DNA of 64,000 bases, taken from Garcia nutans (taxonomy: Eukaryota > Streptophyta > Magnoliopsida > Malpighiales > Euphorbiaceae). The stretch spans positions 66,693,001-66,757,000 of the forward strand of contig CANTUV010000031.1 in the NCBI GenBank assembly GCA_947685225.1, in the 5' to 3' direction. Below are positions 32,711 through 45,112 of the stretch, in pieces; the first letter of the stretch is position 1, and the number at the start of each line of letters is the position of its first letter. The position numbers and the translations under genes are program-made. The notes under the pieces were generated by a model. That model was given only the letters and a program-made list of their open reading frames with translations, had not been told where the DNA came from and searched no databases.

Positions 32711-34837
32711 TCAATTGGACCAACCTTGGACAACAGCTTTGAAAGTCCCTTCCGCGTGTCTCTTAGTGTTGTCATAAGCCCGAATTGTTACTTCGATTGG
32801 GTTTAGATCTCTTGTTGACATGGCTAGCTTTGGAAATATCTTAAGTGGGAAAACATTTATGGTGGACCCATCATTGACCATTACACATGGAGTCCTCTTC
32901 CCCTTGACTTCTATTTTGATAAAGAGAGGGCGGATGTGATCTCTCCCCTCCTCCGGTAAGTCCGCATCTGAAAAAGAAACTGCTCCCATATTAACTTCAC
33001 TCTTTTCTTAAACATCTTCACATTTCATTACCCCTCCAATGTTTATGAAATTAATCAGCTCCTCCGGTGTTGTGGAGGTAGAAATTGGCATGCTAGATAA
33101 GGCTTTGGCCATTGTTTCTCGGTGCTTTTTAGAAGTAGCTAATAAGTCCCAAATGCTAACACTTGCTTGGGTTCTTTTCAATTGCTTGAGCACAGAATCA
33201 TCTTCCTCTTCTTTATTTCCTACTTCAACTTCCTTTCCCTTATTAGTTTCTACCTCCTTAGGTGGTGGCCTTGCATAAGACTTACCGGATCTAGTGTTCA
33301 TTACTTCATCTTTTTCGGGCTCAGACCATGTCCACTCCTCCTTCTTGGATACAAGATCATCACCATTATTGCTTAAATCCCAAAACCCAATGACAACACA
33401 AATTGTTACTTCTTTACCCACCATAACTTGTTTAACTCCACCAAATACCTCTTCTTCTTTGGTTGCTTCTCTACCCACATCTTGAAAAGAAGACATGACA
33501 AAATCCTCATGTAAACCTCCTTCAATCATGAAGGTTGCCGGCGGTGGTACTCTATTGAACTTTGGTAATGGGTTGTCTTTGGTGTTTGGCTTATTGGGCT
33601 CAGGAAGCTTCCCATTATCAATTAGATTTTGGATCTCATGTCTCAACCTTACACATCTATCTGTGTCGTGCCCTTGCATTTGGTGAAATTGAAAAAATGC
33701 TTTAGTGTCAAAATTAGGTGGGAGAGGGTTAGGCAAAGGACGAGGATTTAAGGGTTGTAGCAATCCCTTTCTTTGAAGTTTATTGAGAACCCAAGACATC
33801 AGCTTCCCTAATTCCGAAAACTGTCTTCTTGTTCCTTGGTTAGTAGCGTTAACACCGACTGCCTTTTGCATGCTTTAGCTACCAGATTGATGGTTTCCTT
33901 TCCCATTCCTTCTTGTTGAAAAATGGTTCTTCTCTCTTTGCCATTCTTCAATTTGTAAACCCGCTTGGAGAAGGTCATTGAAATCATGGATGAGTGTATG
34001 AGACATCCTCTCACAAAGACTAGGCAACACCCCTCTCACAATCATCCTTATTTGATCGGATTCATTGGGCCTCTTCTTGAGCAAAGCAGCCTTGTTTCTC
34101 CATCTCTTCACATAATCTACAAAATTCTCATTCGACCTTTGCCTAATGGACTCTACTTCCATTAAGGTAACTTCCATCTCGACATTATATCCATATTGTT
34201 GGATGAAGGCTTTGTAAAGCAGATCCCAACTCTTTTGTGTTCCATCATCTAAGGTATTAAACCAATTTTGGGTAATAGGATCCAATGAAAGCATGAAGTA
34301 CCTTAGAGTTTGAGCCTTAGTAGCTCCGGCAGACTGCATGGCAGTGATATACTACTTCACATGGAGATGAGGATTTCTGGATCCATCAAACTTCGCAAAA
34401 GATGGCATCTTAAACTTGTACGAGACTTCTTCATCTAGCTCAAATAATTTGTCAACTTCAAACATTTCCTCGGTTTTCAGTTTCTTCTCAAATTTCTTTT
34501 CTAAATCAGTAATCATCTTTTCAACATCAGAAGTTTCGGTCTTCTCCATAGTTGATTTTTCAACAATCTTTGGTTTTTTCTTCTCTTGAGCATCTTGGTA
34601 GTATTGAGCCCAATCATCATCATCATCAATGATCACCTTTTCATCATCAAAAACCACTTCACCAACTTTAGTCTTCCCCTTGTCCCTTGGCTTCTTAGTG
34701 CTAGCAGATGCTTCGACATGATTTTCTAAGATTTCAGTCAATTGGTTCTTCATGGTCTCAGCTAGGGCCTCTTTTATTTCTTCCATCTTGGCATTGAGGG
34801 CATCATCCACCATTCTTTGAATTTGTTCGGGATCCAT
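32711..34837 (-). pseudogene. gag: Tat gag and protease, three in-frame stops
   Basis: Start MDPEQIQRMV at 34837, after a long leader. The N-terminal part is acidic and helical, with a KMPSFAKFDGSRNPHLH motif at the capsid boundary. Retrotrans_gag-like residues (LRYFMLSLDPITQNWFNTL, FIQQYG) follow after the stop at 34352-34354. A further stop at 33875-33877 precedes a linker with FQFHQMQGHDTDRC, where Tat Gags have a zinc-finger-like segment. After the stop at 33008-33010 comes protease, with VMVNDGSTINVFPLKIFPKL around its active-site Asp. All of this is one frame. It shifts at about 32730 into the RT frame. Confidence 0.85.
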
Positions 34838-35982
34838 TGTTTTTGGTGAGCAAGTGATTGATTCATTGCTAGATACTTCGTCTCCGTCATAGGTTAGATT
34901 GTCGTAAGCTTTTGAACTATCATAATCCAGGGCTGTGAGCCAGAAAGGATCAATGAAATGCAAATGTATGCACAAACAATAGACAAACAAGGACAAATAG
35001 GATGTTCCTTCCAACCTTATAACATCCATACACGAATGGCGAGTCTCTTTTCCTAGGTATATGGTTAACAAAATACCAACATGGGGCATCTTGTTTTTGA
35101 ATAATGCCCTCGGACATTTCAACTAATAGTTATATTTTTGAAAATGAAAATCAACTTATGATAATTCCCATTAATTATGTTTTAATCCATTTAACCAACT
35201 AATGTAGCTTTTATGCTATATTGGATTAAAATGAAATTAAGAGGTTTATTATAAATAGATTTCTCACTTGAAAAAGGTAACTAATGATTCATGCCAAAAA
35301 GAAGCCCATGATTAATTAATCTTAGTATAAACTAGGTTCACAATTGATTTTTGGTTTTTCATGATTGACTTAAATAATTTGTAAGCTCTTTGTAAGAAAA
35401 GGTTGGACAAAAATAATTTTATTTCTAAGCCCATTGTAAAACAATTGTAGAAAAATGGATTTTGGGCTTAGTATTTGGGCCATGAGCAAAGGAATTTTTG
35501 ATTTGTTTTTAGAAAAGTCTTATGTCAAAAGACCATCTTGAAAAGTTTTGAAAATAGCTTTGGTCTTTTGGATTTAGAGAAAAGTTTATTTGAGCTTACA
35601 AATGTACTTGGGTCAAATTAGAAAAGAGCAACACAAATAAGCCATGATTTAAACCAAGATAAATTAACCATAGTCAAACAACATGCATTTGGGGTAAAAC
35701 CTAAGGAAAGTAACTAGGCTAATTACATGAGCTTTAGTCTTTGGGTTAAAAGGCTTAGGTTCCCATAACAAGTATATACCAAATGGTACGAGGCTATGAG
35801 TGGTTATGCCATGCTCGATCTCCATACCTTGAGTGAAAGTATGGTATCCCTTACATAACATAACACTGGTAATACGGGCATCCTAACTCACGCACATGAT
35901 GCAATCTAATATGTTGCAAAGAATAATATAATTATAAGAAAGAATAGAATAATATAAAGACCAACGGAATCAACTTCTCTTA
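34838..35982 (-). other. Tat 5' leader (PBS to gag)
   Basis: About 1.1 kb with no gene supported. The frame of gag remains open upstream to 35122 but without conserved sequence, so the start at 34837 was preferred. Long leaders are usual in Tat elements. Confidence 0.6.
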
Positions 35983-36000
35983 TCCCCAATGGAGTCACCA
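35983..36000 (-). other. Primer binding site, tRNA-Arg type
   Basis: The minus strand reads TGGTGACTCCATTGGGGA one base after the LTR end. It matches the complement of the plant tRNA-Arg(ACG) 3' end (TGGCGACTCCGCTGGGGA) at 15 of 18 positions. The tRNA sequence is from general knowledge. Confidence 0.8.
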
Positions 36001-36001
36001 C

Positions 36002-38389
36002 TGTGAGCAGGGATTTTTGCCCCCACTACCGGTCGAATGGTTCTTGCGACTTTGGCACTGTTTAGGCTCGGGGCCTTAGAGAACACGAACCTAAGTTCGA
36101 AGAAAATGGAGTCGCCACTCAGACGGGCTGGGAAAAAAGAAAGGGGTGGATGACTCGATTCCTATGGAATCCCCAACCCCCTAATGGGTTCTAAAAGTTG
36201 GGTACATATGGGGAAGGTGAGAAATGGCCCATCACCCCCACAACGCCCGGTTCATTGGAACCGGCCTCCTTTACAGGTCTTAATATTATAAAATTCTTAA
36301 ATATAACAATATTATCCATATTACATGCAACAATTGAAAAGAAAGCATCATTATATTAAAATCAAAGCAATGTCCAAACAAAGCAAATAAATGGACACCC
36401 ATCTGAAGATGGAAAAATGCCCTTACATAATCCATGTCTAAATAGGTCACCCACCGAAAGGTAGAAACATGTCCTTTACATTGGTCTAAAATATAAAAGC
36501 AATTTAAATTACATGATATTTAACTAATGAGGTACCCACCAAGTGGAAACATACCCCTTACAATATTTGGAAATCTAAATAAATCGATAAAAGTAAATAA
36601 CCATTCATCATAAATAAATCATTCATCAAAGATATTAAACATCAATAGAATGTAAACATCCATCCATGATAAACTAAATAACATTGAACTTAAATAAATC
36701 AAAGCATATAAAATAAATCAAAGCATGTAATGAACTACACAATCAAATCTAAAAATAAATAAAGCAAGTAAAGATACAAATTAAGGCTACTATTTTTATT
36801 TAAGATTCTTTATTTAATGTGTTTAGGGTTTTGGAATTTATGGCTTTAAGCTACTGTGAGTTTTAAAGGAATTGAAATGGATTAAAGTTTTATAATTTAA
36901 GAGGTTGATAAAATTCTTTGATTAACCAAATTAGTGTTTGAGGAGTGAAATCATGAAATTTGGGTTTGGACACTTTAAAACATTATATTTATGATTTACG
37001 GTTACTGGATTATTATTTTGGATTTACTATATAGGGTTTGAATGTTTTAGGTTTATAAGGTTTTAAGGTTTTAAAGATTAAAGTGTTAGGGTTTAGGAAA
37101 ACTAGGGTTTAAGGTTTTAAGGGAATTAGGGTTTAAGAAAACTAGGGTTTAAGGTTAGCTAATTTGGGGTTACTGTCTTGGTTTTGAAAGTTGAATTAGG
37201 GTTTTTAGTGTTTCGGAGAATGTATTTGATTTTAAAATTTGGCAAAACAATTTATATTTTTATGAAACATTATGAAAATAAACAAAACGATTTTAGGTTT
37301 ATCGAAACAGAAAAGATATTTTTTAGGGTTTTTGGAAAGAAAAAACGATTTAAGTTTTATAGAAACAAAAGAGACAATTTAGGATTTTTGGGAACATAAG
37401 GAATAAATTAGGTTTTTGAGGTTTTAGGAAAACAGAAGGATGATTTTTAGGGTTTAAGAACGATTTAAGGTTTTAGGAAAAATAAAGAAACGGATTAAAG
37501 TTTTTAAAGGTATTTAGAAATAGAGGAAATCACTTAAGGTTTCTGGAAACAAAGATCTAGTTATTACATCTTCAAAGATTGAAGTTTTGAGTGTATAATC
37601 TTATGAATCAAATAAAGAATGAAGCTACTGTAAGAAACAAAAAGAAATTAAGAATTCAAACCTTTGTTCATTGGTTCCACCAAAAATTGCTTCTTGGATG
37701 AACAAGGTCAAAGACAAGCTTTGCTGCCTTTAATGAATTATAGATTTGCTTGCTTATTGCTTCGGTTTGCTGAGTTTTGACAACCTAATCAAAAGTCTCC
37801 CAAAGTTCTGAGTTTAAAAAGAATTCGAGTCCGATCCATCAAAGTTTTTCTCCCAAAAGTCCTCTCAAAATTTTCTCCTCAATTTCGATCCCCCCTTTTT
37901 GTGTTATTTTTGGTCTTATTTATAGAAGATTTATATGATTAATCTTAATTGTTCACAGAATCTAACATTAATTAAGAAAAGGAAACCGAAACCGAATTGA
38001 ATTGAATTTGGTTTCGAAAAAATTTGCATCGAAAAAATTTCGCTGGCAAAAAAAAGCTGCTTTGGAAAAATTTTGCTGGCGAAAAAAGTTGACGTAGGAG
38101 CTTGCGGGCTGCAGGGACAAAAATTGCTTGCGGGCCATTTCGTCCAACCCTTTTTTGGCGACGAAATTCTATGTCGCTAATTTTTATTTTTATTTTTATT
38201 TTTTTGTTTATTATTATTATTTTAAATTTTTTATTAATTATAAAAACTAAATACTAAAGCAAATATTATTTAATTAAGATAACACAAAAATTATTTTGGA
38301 CTAATTAAAATATATTGGACCACACAAAAATTATTTTGGACTTATTAAAATATATTGGACCGGACTGGGTCAAAAATTAATGGTCTACA
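36002..38389 (-). mobile_element. 5' LTR of the minus-strand Tat element (2,388 bp)
   Basis: On the minus strand it begins TGTAGACCATTAATTTTTGACC at 38389 and ends CCCTGCTCACA at 36002, next to the PBS. The TATAAATA box is at 37917-37924. The stretch 36780-37660 is rich in TTTAGGGTTT-type strings, as in the plus-strand copy. It is related to 9617-23192 and 1457-3235. Confidence 0.9.
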
Positions 38390-39514
38390 CCACTGTTTCA
38401 GAACCTCTTTGCTGACTAACACTGGGTTGACCACCTCTACCTATCCTGCGGCCTGACTGAGACCTCTGCAAAGAACTTTGTCCTTCAACAACTTCTAGTT
38501 CTTTTATCCTTGGACAATCTCTAATTTTATGCTCTAAAGAACTACATTTCAAACAAGCCCATTTTTATACCAGGAATTTTCACTTGCATGACTCTTACCA
38601 TAATATTGACAAGGTGCAATAATAGCCCTTGAATATGAGCCTGTAGCAACTCCAAACCTACCACCTCTAGACCTTTGAAAACTAGCTCCACTTCCTCTAC
38701 CATACCCTTGAGTTTGAGCTTGAATATTTCTTTATCTTTTCTGGGCACCTTGTTATTGTTCACTAGAAAATCCTTTTTTTGATTATTGTATTCTTCCCTG
38801 CTCTTGTTTAATCTCATTTGCTATGGCGACCAATGCATTAACAAGAGTTAAAAACTCTTTAATCCTCATAGCTACTAAATACACCTGGATCTGACTGTTC
38901 AATCCCTTCAAACTATTTACACTTCTCTTCCACAGATGAAACTAACTCTGGAAAATATTTGCTGAGGCAAACAAACTACCTCTCATATTTAGACACTGAT
39001 GACTTTCTTTGCTCAAAATACAAAAACTCCCAATGCTTCTCCTCTAAATAAATCTCACTAATATATTTCTTTTTAAATTCTTCTTGAAAAAATGCCCAGG
39101 TGAGTCTACCCGTAGGTACACCTTTCTGCTCTGTATCCCACCAGACATAAGCTTGTTCCTGCAACAAGGAAACTGCACAATCTAATCTTTCCTCATCAGT
39201 GCAAGGCAGAAAATAATCCTCTCCATCCAATACTCTGCTACTAAAGACTCATCAATATCATGAGATTTGAAATCTTCTACTCCCAATTTCCTAATTATCT
39301 CCAATGGAGATCTTTGAGGCACTAGCGGTGGAGGATGTGCAGGAGGAGTAACTCCTATAATTTTCTTGAGAACTTCTCCCATATTTCTCACAAATTTAAT
39401 ATCTAATGGAATTTGTTCCATAGAAAATTTTGATGGCTGCTAATTCCCCACACTAGCTTGACTGTGTGATGATGAAGCTTGATCCTCCGCACCTTAACGG
39501 GATTCTGAGGCCAT
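38390..39514 (-). pseudogene. gag: Partial gag of an older chromovirus, cut by the Tat insertion
   Basis: Reading leftwards from MASES at 39514 (an early stop follows), the sequence has the Retrotrans_gag segment in pieces: IRKLGVEDFKSHDIDESLVAEYW, then LLQEQAYVWWDTEQKG and TWAFFQEEFKKKY in another frame, and finally a zinc knuckle CLKCSSLEHKIRDC (about 38515-38560). Several frameshifts are present. The sequence stops at the LTR start of the Tat element at 38389, so pol of this copy lies beyond the other end of that element, outside the window. Confidence 0.8.
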
Positions 39515-39635
39515 CTTATACCTTTAAACATTAAAAATCAACTGCATCAAATATTTATTCAATTATATAGTTCACATAGAATGACTGTTGTACTTCTCTT
39601 TTCTTTTAACCCATAACTGAGGACCGCCTAAACCT

Positions 39636-39647
39636 GCTCTGATACCA
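39636..39647 (-). other. Primer binding site, tRNA-Met type, of the older chromovirus
   Basis: The minus strand reads TGGTATCAGAGC, five bases from the LTR end. It is an exact match to the usual plant initiator tRNA-Met site. Confidence 0.88.
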
Positions 39648-40072
39648 CTAAATGTAACACCCCCTACATAGTCTATACACTTAACTACATATGTGATGTC
39701 ACCTAAATACTCACACTTTCCTGTATATGTAATATAGTAAATAAAACCAAAATGCTTCTATACATTAACACAATTATTAAACTTTCAAAAGAAATATCAT
39801 GATCATGCCTATATTTCAAACATATATCTATTTAATTTATAAAGAACTCCTATTGTTAATGTAAACATTATTATAATTCTCTTTCTACTCACAAACTTAT
39901 ACAACTGTCATACAAAATTATAAAGTATTGCCATGTGAACTATACAGAATATAATATTTACAATATTTATCTTTGAACCTTTGTGATGCAGTTGATTTGA
40001 AATGTATACCTATCACTCTACAGTCTCAACTCTTCTTGTTTGATCTGAGCGTCAGAAAATAATTTTAACATG

Positions 40073-40087
40073 CTAAGCAAAGCTTAG
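40073..40087 (-). promoter_or_regulatory. CTAAGC-AAA-GCTTAG hairpin in older chromovirus LTR
   Basis: A perfect 6-bp stem, 420 bp from the LTR 3' end. It is the counterpart of 7210-7224. Confidence 0.65.
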
Positions 40088-40766
40088 TGGTACTTATGTA
40101 TTCACTATATGCAAGAAAAGTCAAAGGAAGGAGAACAATACATAAAATAATCTAGAAACAATGAAAAGTATCACTTTTAGAACATTAAACAAAGAAATTA
40201 ATAAATTCATTGAAACTTAAAAATACTAAACATGATTAAATTCAGAATTGGTTATTTTAACAACAACCATATAACACATTATTTTCAATATAGATAACTT
40301 CTGTAAATATGTCCATACACACTAAACTGAAATCATAAGTTTGGATAACAGGTCACTATAGCAATTTTAATGCTATATCTCAAGAATGTATATTGGCAAA
40401 TATGCCTACTGTCACTGATGACACTATGTGTCCTTTAATGGCACGATGTACCCACTGTCACTATAGATATCCTTCCTCTGGCTAGCCATTAAATCCAAAA
40501 CTAGATCTAACATCAGTATGCTTTGGGTAATTCATTAGTTTTTAATTAACATTGAATTATATATGTCACTTCAATGGAACAATTCTTTGATCAACACTTG
40601 GTATTACACGTATTTATCATATATTCAAAATTTACTTCACTACTCTTTAAGGTTAATTTCAAAAATCCTTTACACTTTAAGGCCTTATTGTCATTTAGGC
40701 TGAAACCATGGATGAAAGACAAGAAAAAGAGTTATTCTGGGCAAATTTCTTCAAGTGGCAAGCCAA

Positions 40767-40972
40767 ATGACATGGGCATGTTAATGACCATGTCATTTGC
40801 CCATTTTACAGAAGCTTTAACACTCCCAATGACATGGACGTGTCACTGGGCATGTCATTTATCTTTCAATACAGTAGCTACGACATGCCCAGTGACATAG
40901 CCATGTCACTGGCCATGTCATCAATCATTGAAAAATAACATCATCGACATGCCCAATGACATGGCCATGTCA
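40767..40972. promoter_or_regulatory. Palindrome array, TGACATGGCCATGTCA type
   Basis: Seven or so near-palindromes (TGACATGGGCATGT, TGACCATGTCA, GTGACATAGCCATGTCAC, TGACATGGCCATGTCA) lie about 830 bp from the LTR 5' end, the position of the CCACGGCCGTGG arrays in related LTRs. Confidence 0.8.
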
Positions 40973-41800
40973 GACAAAAATTTTGCATTTCGCACACTAA
41001 GCCATTTTAACTCAATATATTCAAGACCTATGATAAAAATGAATCAAATCTAATTTTTTTACATAAAAAGAGTCTACATCTAATACTTTACTCAAACTTC
41101 AATTAATCAAGCCCTCAATCATCACTTATGGCTTAAACAATATCAAACTGCCCAATTCCTATAAAGATTGCATTAAGAATCATACTCACCACATATAAGT
41201 TCTTTTAATTCATTTTTCATTCATCAATCCATTTAATCAATATTTTCAAGAAATAAGTCATTATAAATGGCTCAATCAATCAATTCAAATATCAAAACTC
41301 ATAGAAATTCAAATATTTGCAAATTAAAATACATAAGCACATACCTCTTTCAAAATCCTTCTTCTTTTTTGATCACTTGCTGATAATCTCACCCTTTTCT
41401 AGCTTATTGTCTTAAAAACCTATAACTAGATATGATTTTCTTTTAAATTTTAGTTGAATTTTTTAAAAGAAGGAGAAAGGAGGAGTTTTGGTGGTGATGG
41501 TGATAATAGGTGTGGATGATGATGAAAGAAGAAAGGAAAAGGTTCTACACATACACACACATGTCAACTTATATATAGTTTAATCTAGTGTGGCCACTCT
41601 CATCTTAGTTATGGTGCGCCCTCATTTTTATCCTTTGATTATAATTCGATTTTTAGTTCCGTAAAACCATAAAAATAATTTCTTCAGTAAATTTTAAAAT
41701 TCACTATTTATATCACTTATCCATGCCACTTTTATCACTATTTACTACCAATTATCCATATTAATTAAAAAGTTTACTATTTAAAATTTTAAACATTACA

Positions 41801-41962
41801 ATTTCGGCTCTCAATCCCCAAGCAGGCAGGATCAATGGTATGGCGAGGCCTCACATATTCCAAAAATTAATATGCAATATACTATTTGAGCAAATGCATG
41901 TTATCACATGAACTGAAATATAATTAGATCGAGCAAATGAATTTGTCATTGGTATGGGTTTG
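41801..41962 (+). pseudogene. pol: Layer-0 Tat remnant, RNase H fragment left of the hAT insertion
   Basis: Translation of the plus strand gives an RT-linked RNase H segment: GSM...SKN, then AIYYLSKCMLSHELKYN, a stop, and IEQMNLSLVWVCHK. The last residues continue directly into KHYLSSFTTHVIF at 53520 when the 8-bp duplication is counted once. This is the oldest sequence in this half of the window. It is too decayed for function. Confidence 0.82.
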
Positions 41963-41970
41963 TCATAAGT
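41963..41970. repeat. 8-bp target-site duplication GTCATAAG, left copy
   Basis: It matches GTCATAAA at 53509-53516 at seven of eight positions. Eight base pairs is the hAT superfamily length. Confidence 0.82.
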
Positions 41971-42209
41971 AAGATTATAAATAAGCCAAGCTACTTGAGC
42001 TCAGCTTAGGTCTTGGCTCGGTAAAATCTCATTCAAGCATGAGCTCATTTTAAAATAAGACGAGTTCAAGCTGCTCGTTCATTAAACAAGTCGAGCCTAA
42101 GCTCAGAGATACTTGGCTTGCCAAGTTCGCGGCTTAGCTCAATTAAAAAGCTCGTGAGCTATCTCGTTTATTAAGCTTGCAAGCTAGCTTGTTAACAAAC
42201 ATGGTAATT

Positions 42210-43200
42210 AGCTCGTTTAATATTCAAATATATTGATTTATTAATTAATTCAATTTATATAATTTAATATTGTAATTATATGTTATAAATAAATGAAATA
42301 ATATTAAAAATAATTTTTATAGCACGTAATAAATAATACTAATTCAATTAATAAATTTTATATGAAATTGTATCTTAGTTTAATAATAAAATTTAAAAAT
42401 ATGAATATTATTAGTAATACTATTTATTAAACATATGTTTTAATTTACGGTTACTAGTTTATATTTTAAAACTAAAATAATAATAGTTTTTTATTAAGTT
42501 TTAAGTCATATTACAAAATATATATATATTACATATTAGTATACTATATTTATTAATTTTACTATTAGTCCTATCTTTTAAGAATTTATATCTCAAATTA
42601 TATATATTAGTGCTATGTCACTTATATGATATGACTAACTATGCATTATGAGTAATAATATTATATAGTTAATATTAATAATAACTAATTTTTAATAAAC
42701 TTTTAATAAATCAATATAAAAGAATATTCATGAAAATATATTAAATACAACACCAATATTCATATAAGAATAAATTTGATAATACCTCTTATAAACTGTT
42801 GAAAATGACAATATAATCATCATCAATTTAACATCATTTAGCTATCTATCAATGAATATTATGTTGATAATTAATATGTTAATTGCATAGCTCAATATTT
42901 TAAACATCAATGAGATTTGTTTATTTTATTTCTTAATCATATATATTAACATTAACACAAACTTTATATAATTAATAATATATATAATTTGACCAACCAA
43001 TCTAAATTTAATTTCTCTTTTAGTATTTTAAAAAATATCATTAATAATTATTATTTTAAATACATGAGCACACATTAAAATATAATTTAATAATATATAA
43101 TATAAAGGCCACGCGTGTTTGATCTTTATTTTTAAATGTAATTGAGATGTATAATGTTAGTTTTTTTTAAAAAAAAATTGTCATTTATTTAGATATGTTA
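42210..43200. other. AT-rich interior of the hAT-like element
   Basis: About 1 kb of very AT-rich sequence without coding potential, conserved motif or clear repeat. Confidence 0.6.
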
Positions 43201-43737
43201 ACAAGTTTGAGCCCGAGCCTGAACTGAGTTTGAGCTCATCATGAGCTCTAGTTTTGTATGAGTATCAAATTGAGTTAGAGCTCGAGCTTAACTCGTTTAG
43301 CATGTTAATGAGTCAAGCTTGTAACACCCCCACATCCATTACATGCACACTACAATACCACAATGTAGCATACATGCAATAAACATAGGGATGCTACGGA
43401 TTTTCTTAACATTCAAAACATTTTATATTATAGAAAAGAAGTCATTAAATTGTAGTATAAAATAAATTCAATATATACATACATTCATACATTTAATTAT
43501 TACACAGCGGAAGTTATAAAATTATTTACATATATGAAAACATTTAAATCTGTATTTACAAATATACATATATTTACATTATAAACAATATTTTACAAAA
43601 ACATAAAGAAGTTATACTTGATTGGCAAGTCTGCTCTGATCTTTAAGTCCAAAATCAACACCTCAATGTCTACTCTCACTAGGTTTCGAAGAGCTCTCGG
43701 GTTCAACTCTATCACCTGCTCGATTAACACTATCGCG

Positions 43738-43754
43738 CTAAGCCAACGGCTTAG
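43738..43754 (-). promoter_or_regulatory. CTAAGCC-AAC-GGCTTAG hairpin
   Basis: A 7-bp perfect stem, 418 bp from the LTR 3' end. Compared with the 6-bp form in related LTRs, one base has been added on each arm in a matched way. Duplicate at 51201-51217. Confidence 0.7.
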
Positions 43755-44080
43755 TAAGACAAATCATGCTAATGTTATGCTTTAATGCAATGCAATGTTT
43801 CATATATGCATTATCAAATCAACATCAATGATACACACTCAATCAATAAGGATCATATTCAACAGACAATATTCCGTGAATAGTCCGTTTCATCATTTAA
43901 GTAATATTAACATTTCATTACATTAGAACATCATTTATGATATACATAAAACCTAGACACCTATGGGCCCATCAAGTATTTAATACGATATTCAGAATTC
44001 AGAGTTACTGCTTTGGTTCATAAACACAATTATCAGGCTCGTAGGCAACAAATACATATATATCTCTATCCATGGATAGC

Positions 44081-44258
44081 GTAACAGACCCAGTCTCTTG
44101 GATCATCAACTCATCTAACTCGAGGAGATCCTCAACCCGGCAAGACTGTTACAAATCAAATATCTCATAATATCAATTATCATTGTGTAACAGACCCAGT
44201 CTCTTGGACCTCAATTCAATTCAATTTGAAGAGATCCTCAACCCGGCAAGACTGTTAC
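44081..44258. repeat. Two 72-bp repeats bounded by GTAACAG / CTGTTAC
   Basis: Units 44081-44152 and 44187-44258 begin GTAACAGACCCAGTCTCTTGG and end CGGCAAGACTGTTAC, so each could fold back on itself through its ends. Copies in the other LTR are at 51544-51615 and 51650-51721. Confidence 0.8.
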
Positions 44259-44970
44259 CTTTCATTAACTAGGCATGCCTCCAAAAACCAGAACTCTGAA
44301 ACTGAATATCATATTAAGCATACACTTATTTCTTTATTCTCTTTATCAAACTCTTTCTCAATCTTCCTCATCAATTAGGCAAATATGCCATACATCATTC
44401 AATTGTATCATCATAGCCAATCATCATGGCTTCTCATCACATCAATACAATTGATCATATTATCATCAATATGCATACAATACATTACATTTCACAAGGT
44501 TAACATTATTCATATATATATATATATCAACAATGCAATAAGATCTCTTAGTACATTCATATCAAAAGATGTAAGTTCCATCACATTATACATATAGCAT
44601 TATTGATATAAACATAACAAAACACATTACTCATCACATAAGTCACAATACATGAAATATCACATAGTATCATATGCATTACCATTATCATCATATATAT
44701 GATCAAGCTGAACTTCATATGCATCATCAATGCAATGTCACATGTATGTATCAACACAAGATTTATACTTACCTCAATCACAAGTCACACAACTCTAAAC
44801 ACCTTCCTTCTTGCAAAGTTCTTCACTTCCCAAATTAGGGAAAATCACCTTCTATAAAACCCTAATCCAAAGAATGATACAATCCATCAATTCCAATACC
44901 ATTTAATCACTTAATAACTTCATCTTAAACCTTAAATCACAAAATTACACTTCAACATCATTCATTATAG

Positions 44971-45112
44971 ACCACGGTCGTGGCCACCATAACCACCACG
45001 GGCGTGGGGTACAAAACACTTCTGCCACTCAAGCTTCCATCCTCCACGGCCATGGCACCAAAAACCTACCAATGGCCACGGCCATGACAAATCAAGGCCA
45101 CGGGCGTGGCAT
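44971..45112. promoter_or_regulatory. Palindrome array, CCACGGNCGTGG type, in Tekay 3' LTR
   Basis: Five near-palindromes (CCACGGTCGTGG, CCACGGGCGTGG, CCACGGCCATGG, GGCCACGGCCAT, CCACGGGCGTGG) lie about 820 bp from the LTR 5' end. The copy in the other LTR is at 52436-52578. Confidence 0.8.

Larger units (their letters stand above)
23193..38389 (-). mobile_element. Tat/Ogre-type Ty3/gypsy element, minus strand
   Basis: Reading leftwards: 5' LTR (36002-38389), PBS for tRNA-Arg, leader, gag-PR, RT-RNH, second (archaeal-type) RNase H, IN, convergent spacer, then the antisense DUF7745 and PMD genes, and a damaged 3' LTR. The second RNase H and the tRNA-Arg PBS place it in the Tat lineage, and extra antisense ORFs between pol and the 3' LTR are known there. 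It is inserted in the gag of the chromovirus at 38390-41800. Its left TSD lies outside the window or is lost. Confidence 0.87.
39653..41800 (-). mobile_element. 5' LTR of the older chromovirus (2,148 bp)
   Basis: It runs TGTAACACCCCC to AACATTACA on the plus strand. It aligns in blocks with the solo LTR at 6744-9490. It contains the CTAAGC hairpin (40073-40087) and a palindrome array (40767-40972). It interrupts the RNase H reading frame of the layer-0 Tat remnant, which resumes at 41801. Confidence 0.87.

Noticed and set aside
28640..38389. Ogre-type intron between PR and RT
   Set aside because: Ogre elements can have an intron there, but the frame change near 32730 shows no convincing GT-AG pair of suitable size and is better read as a frameshift.
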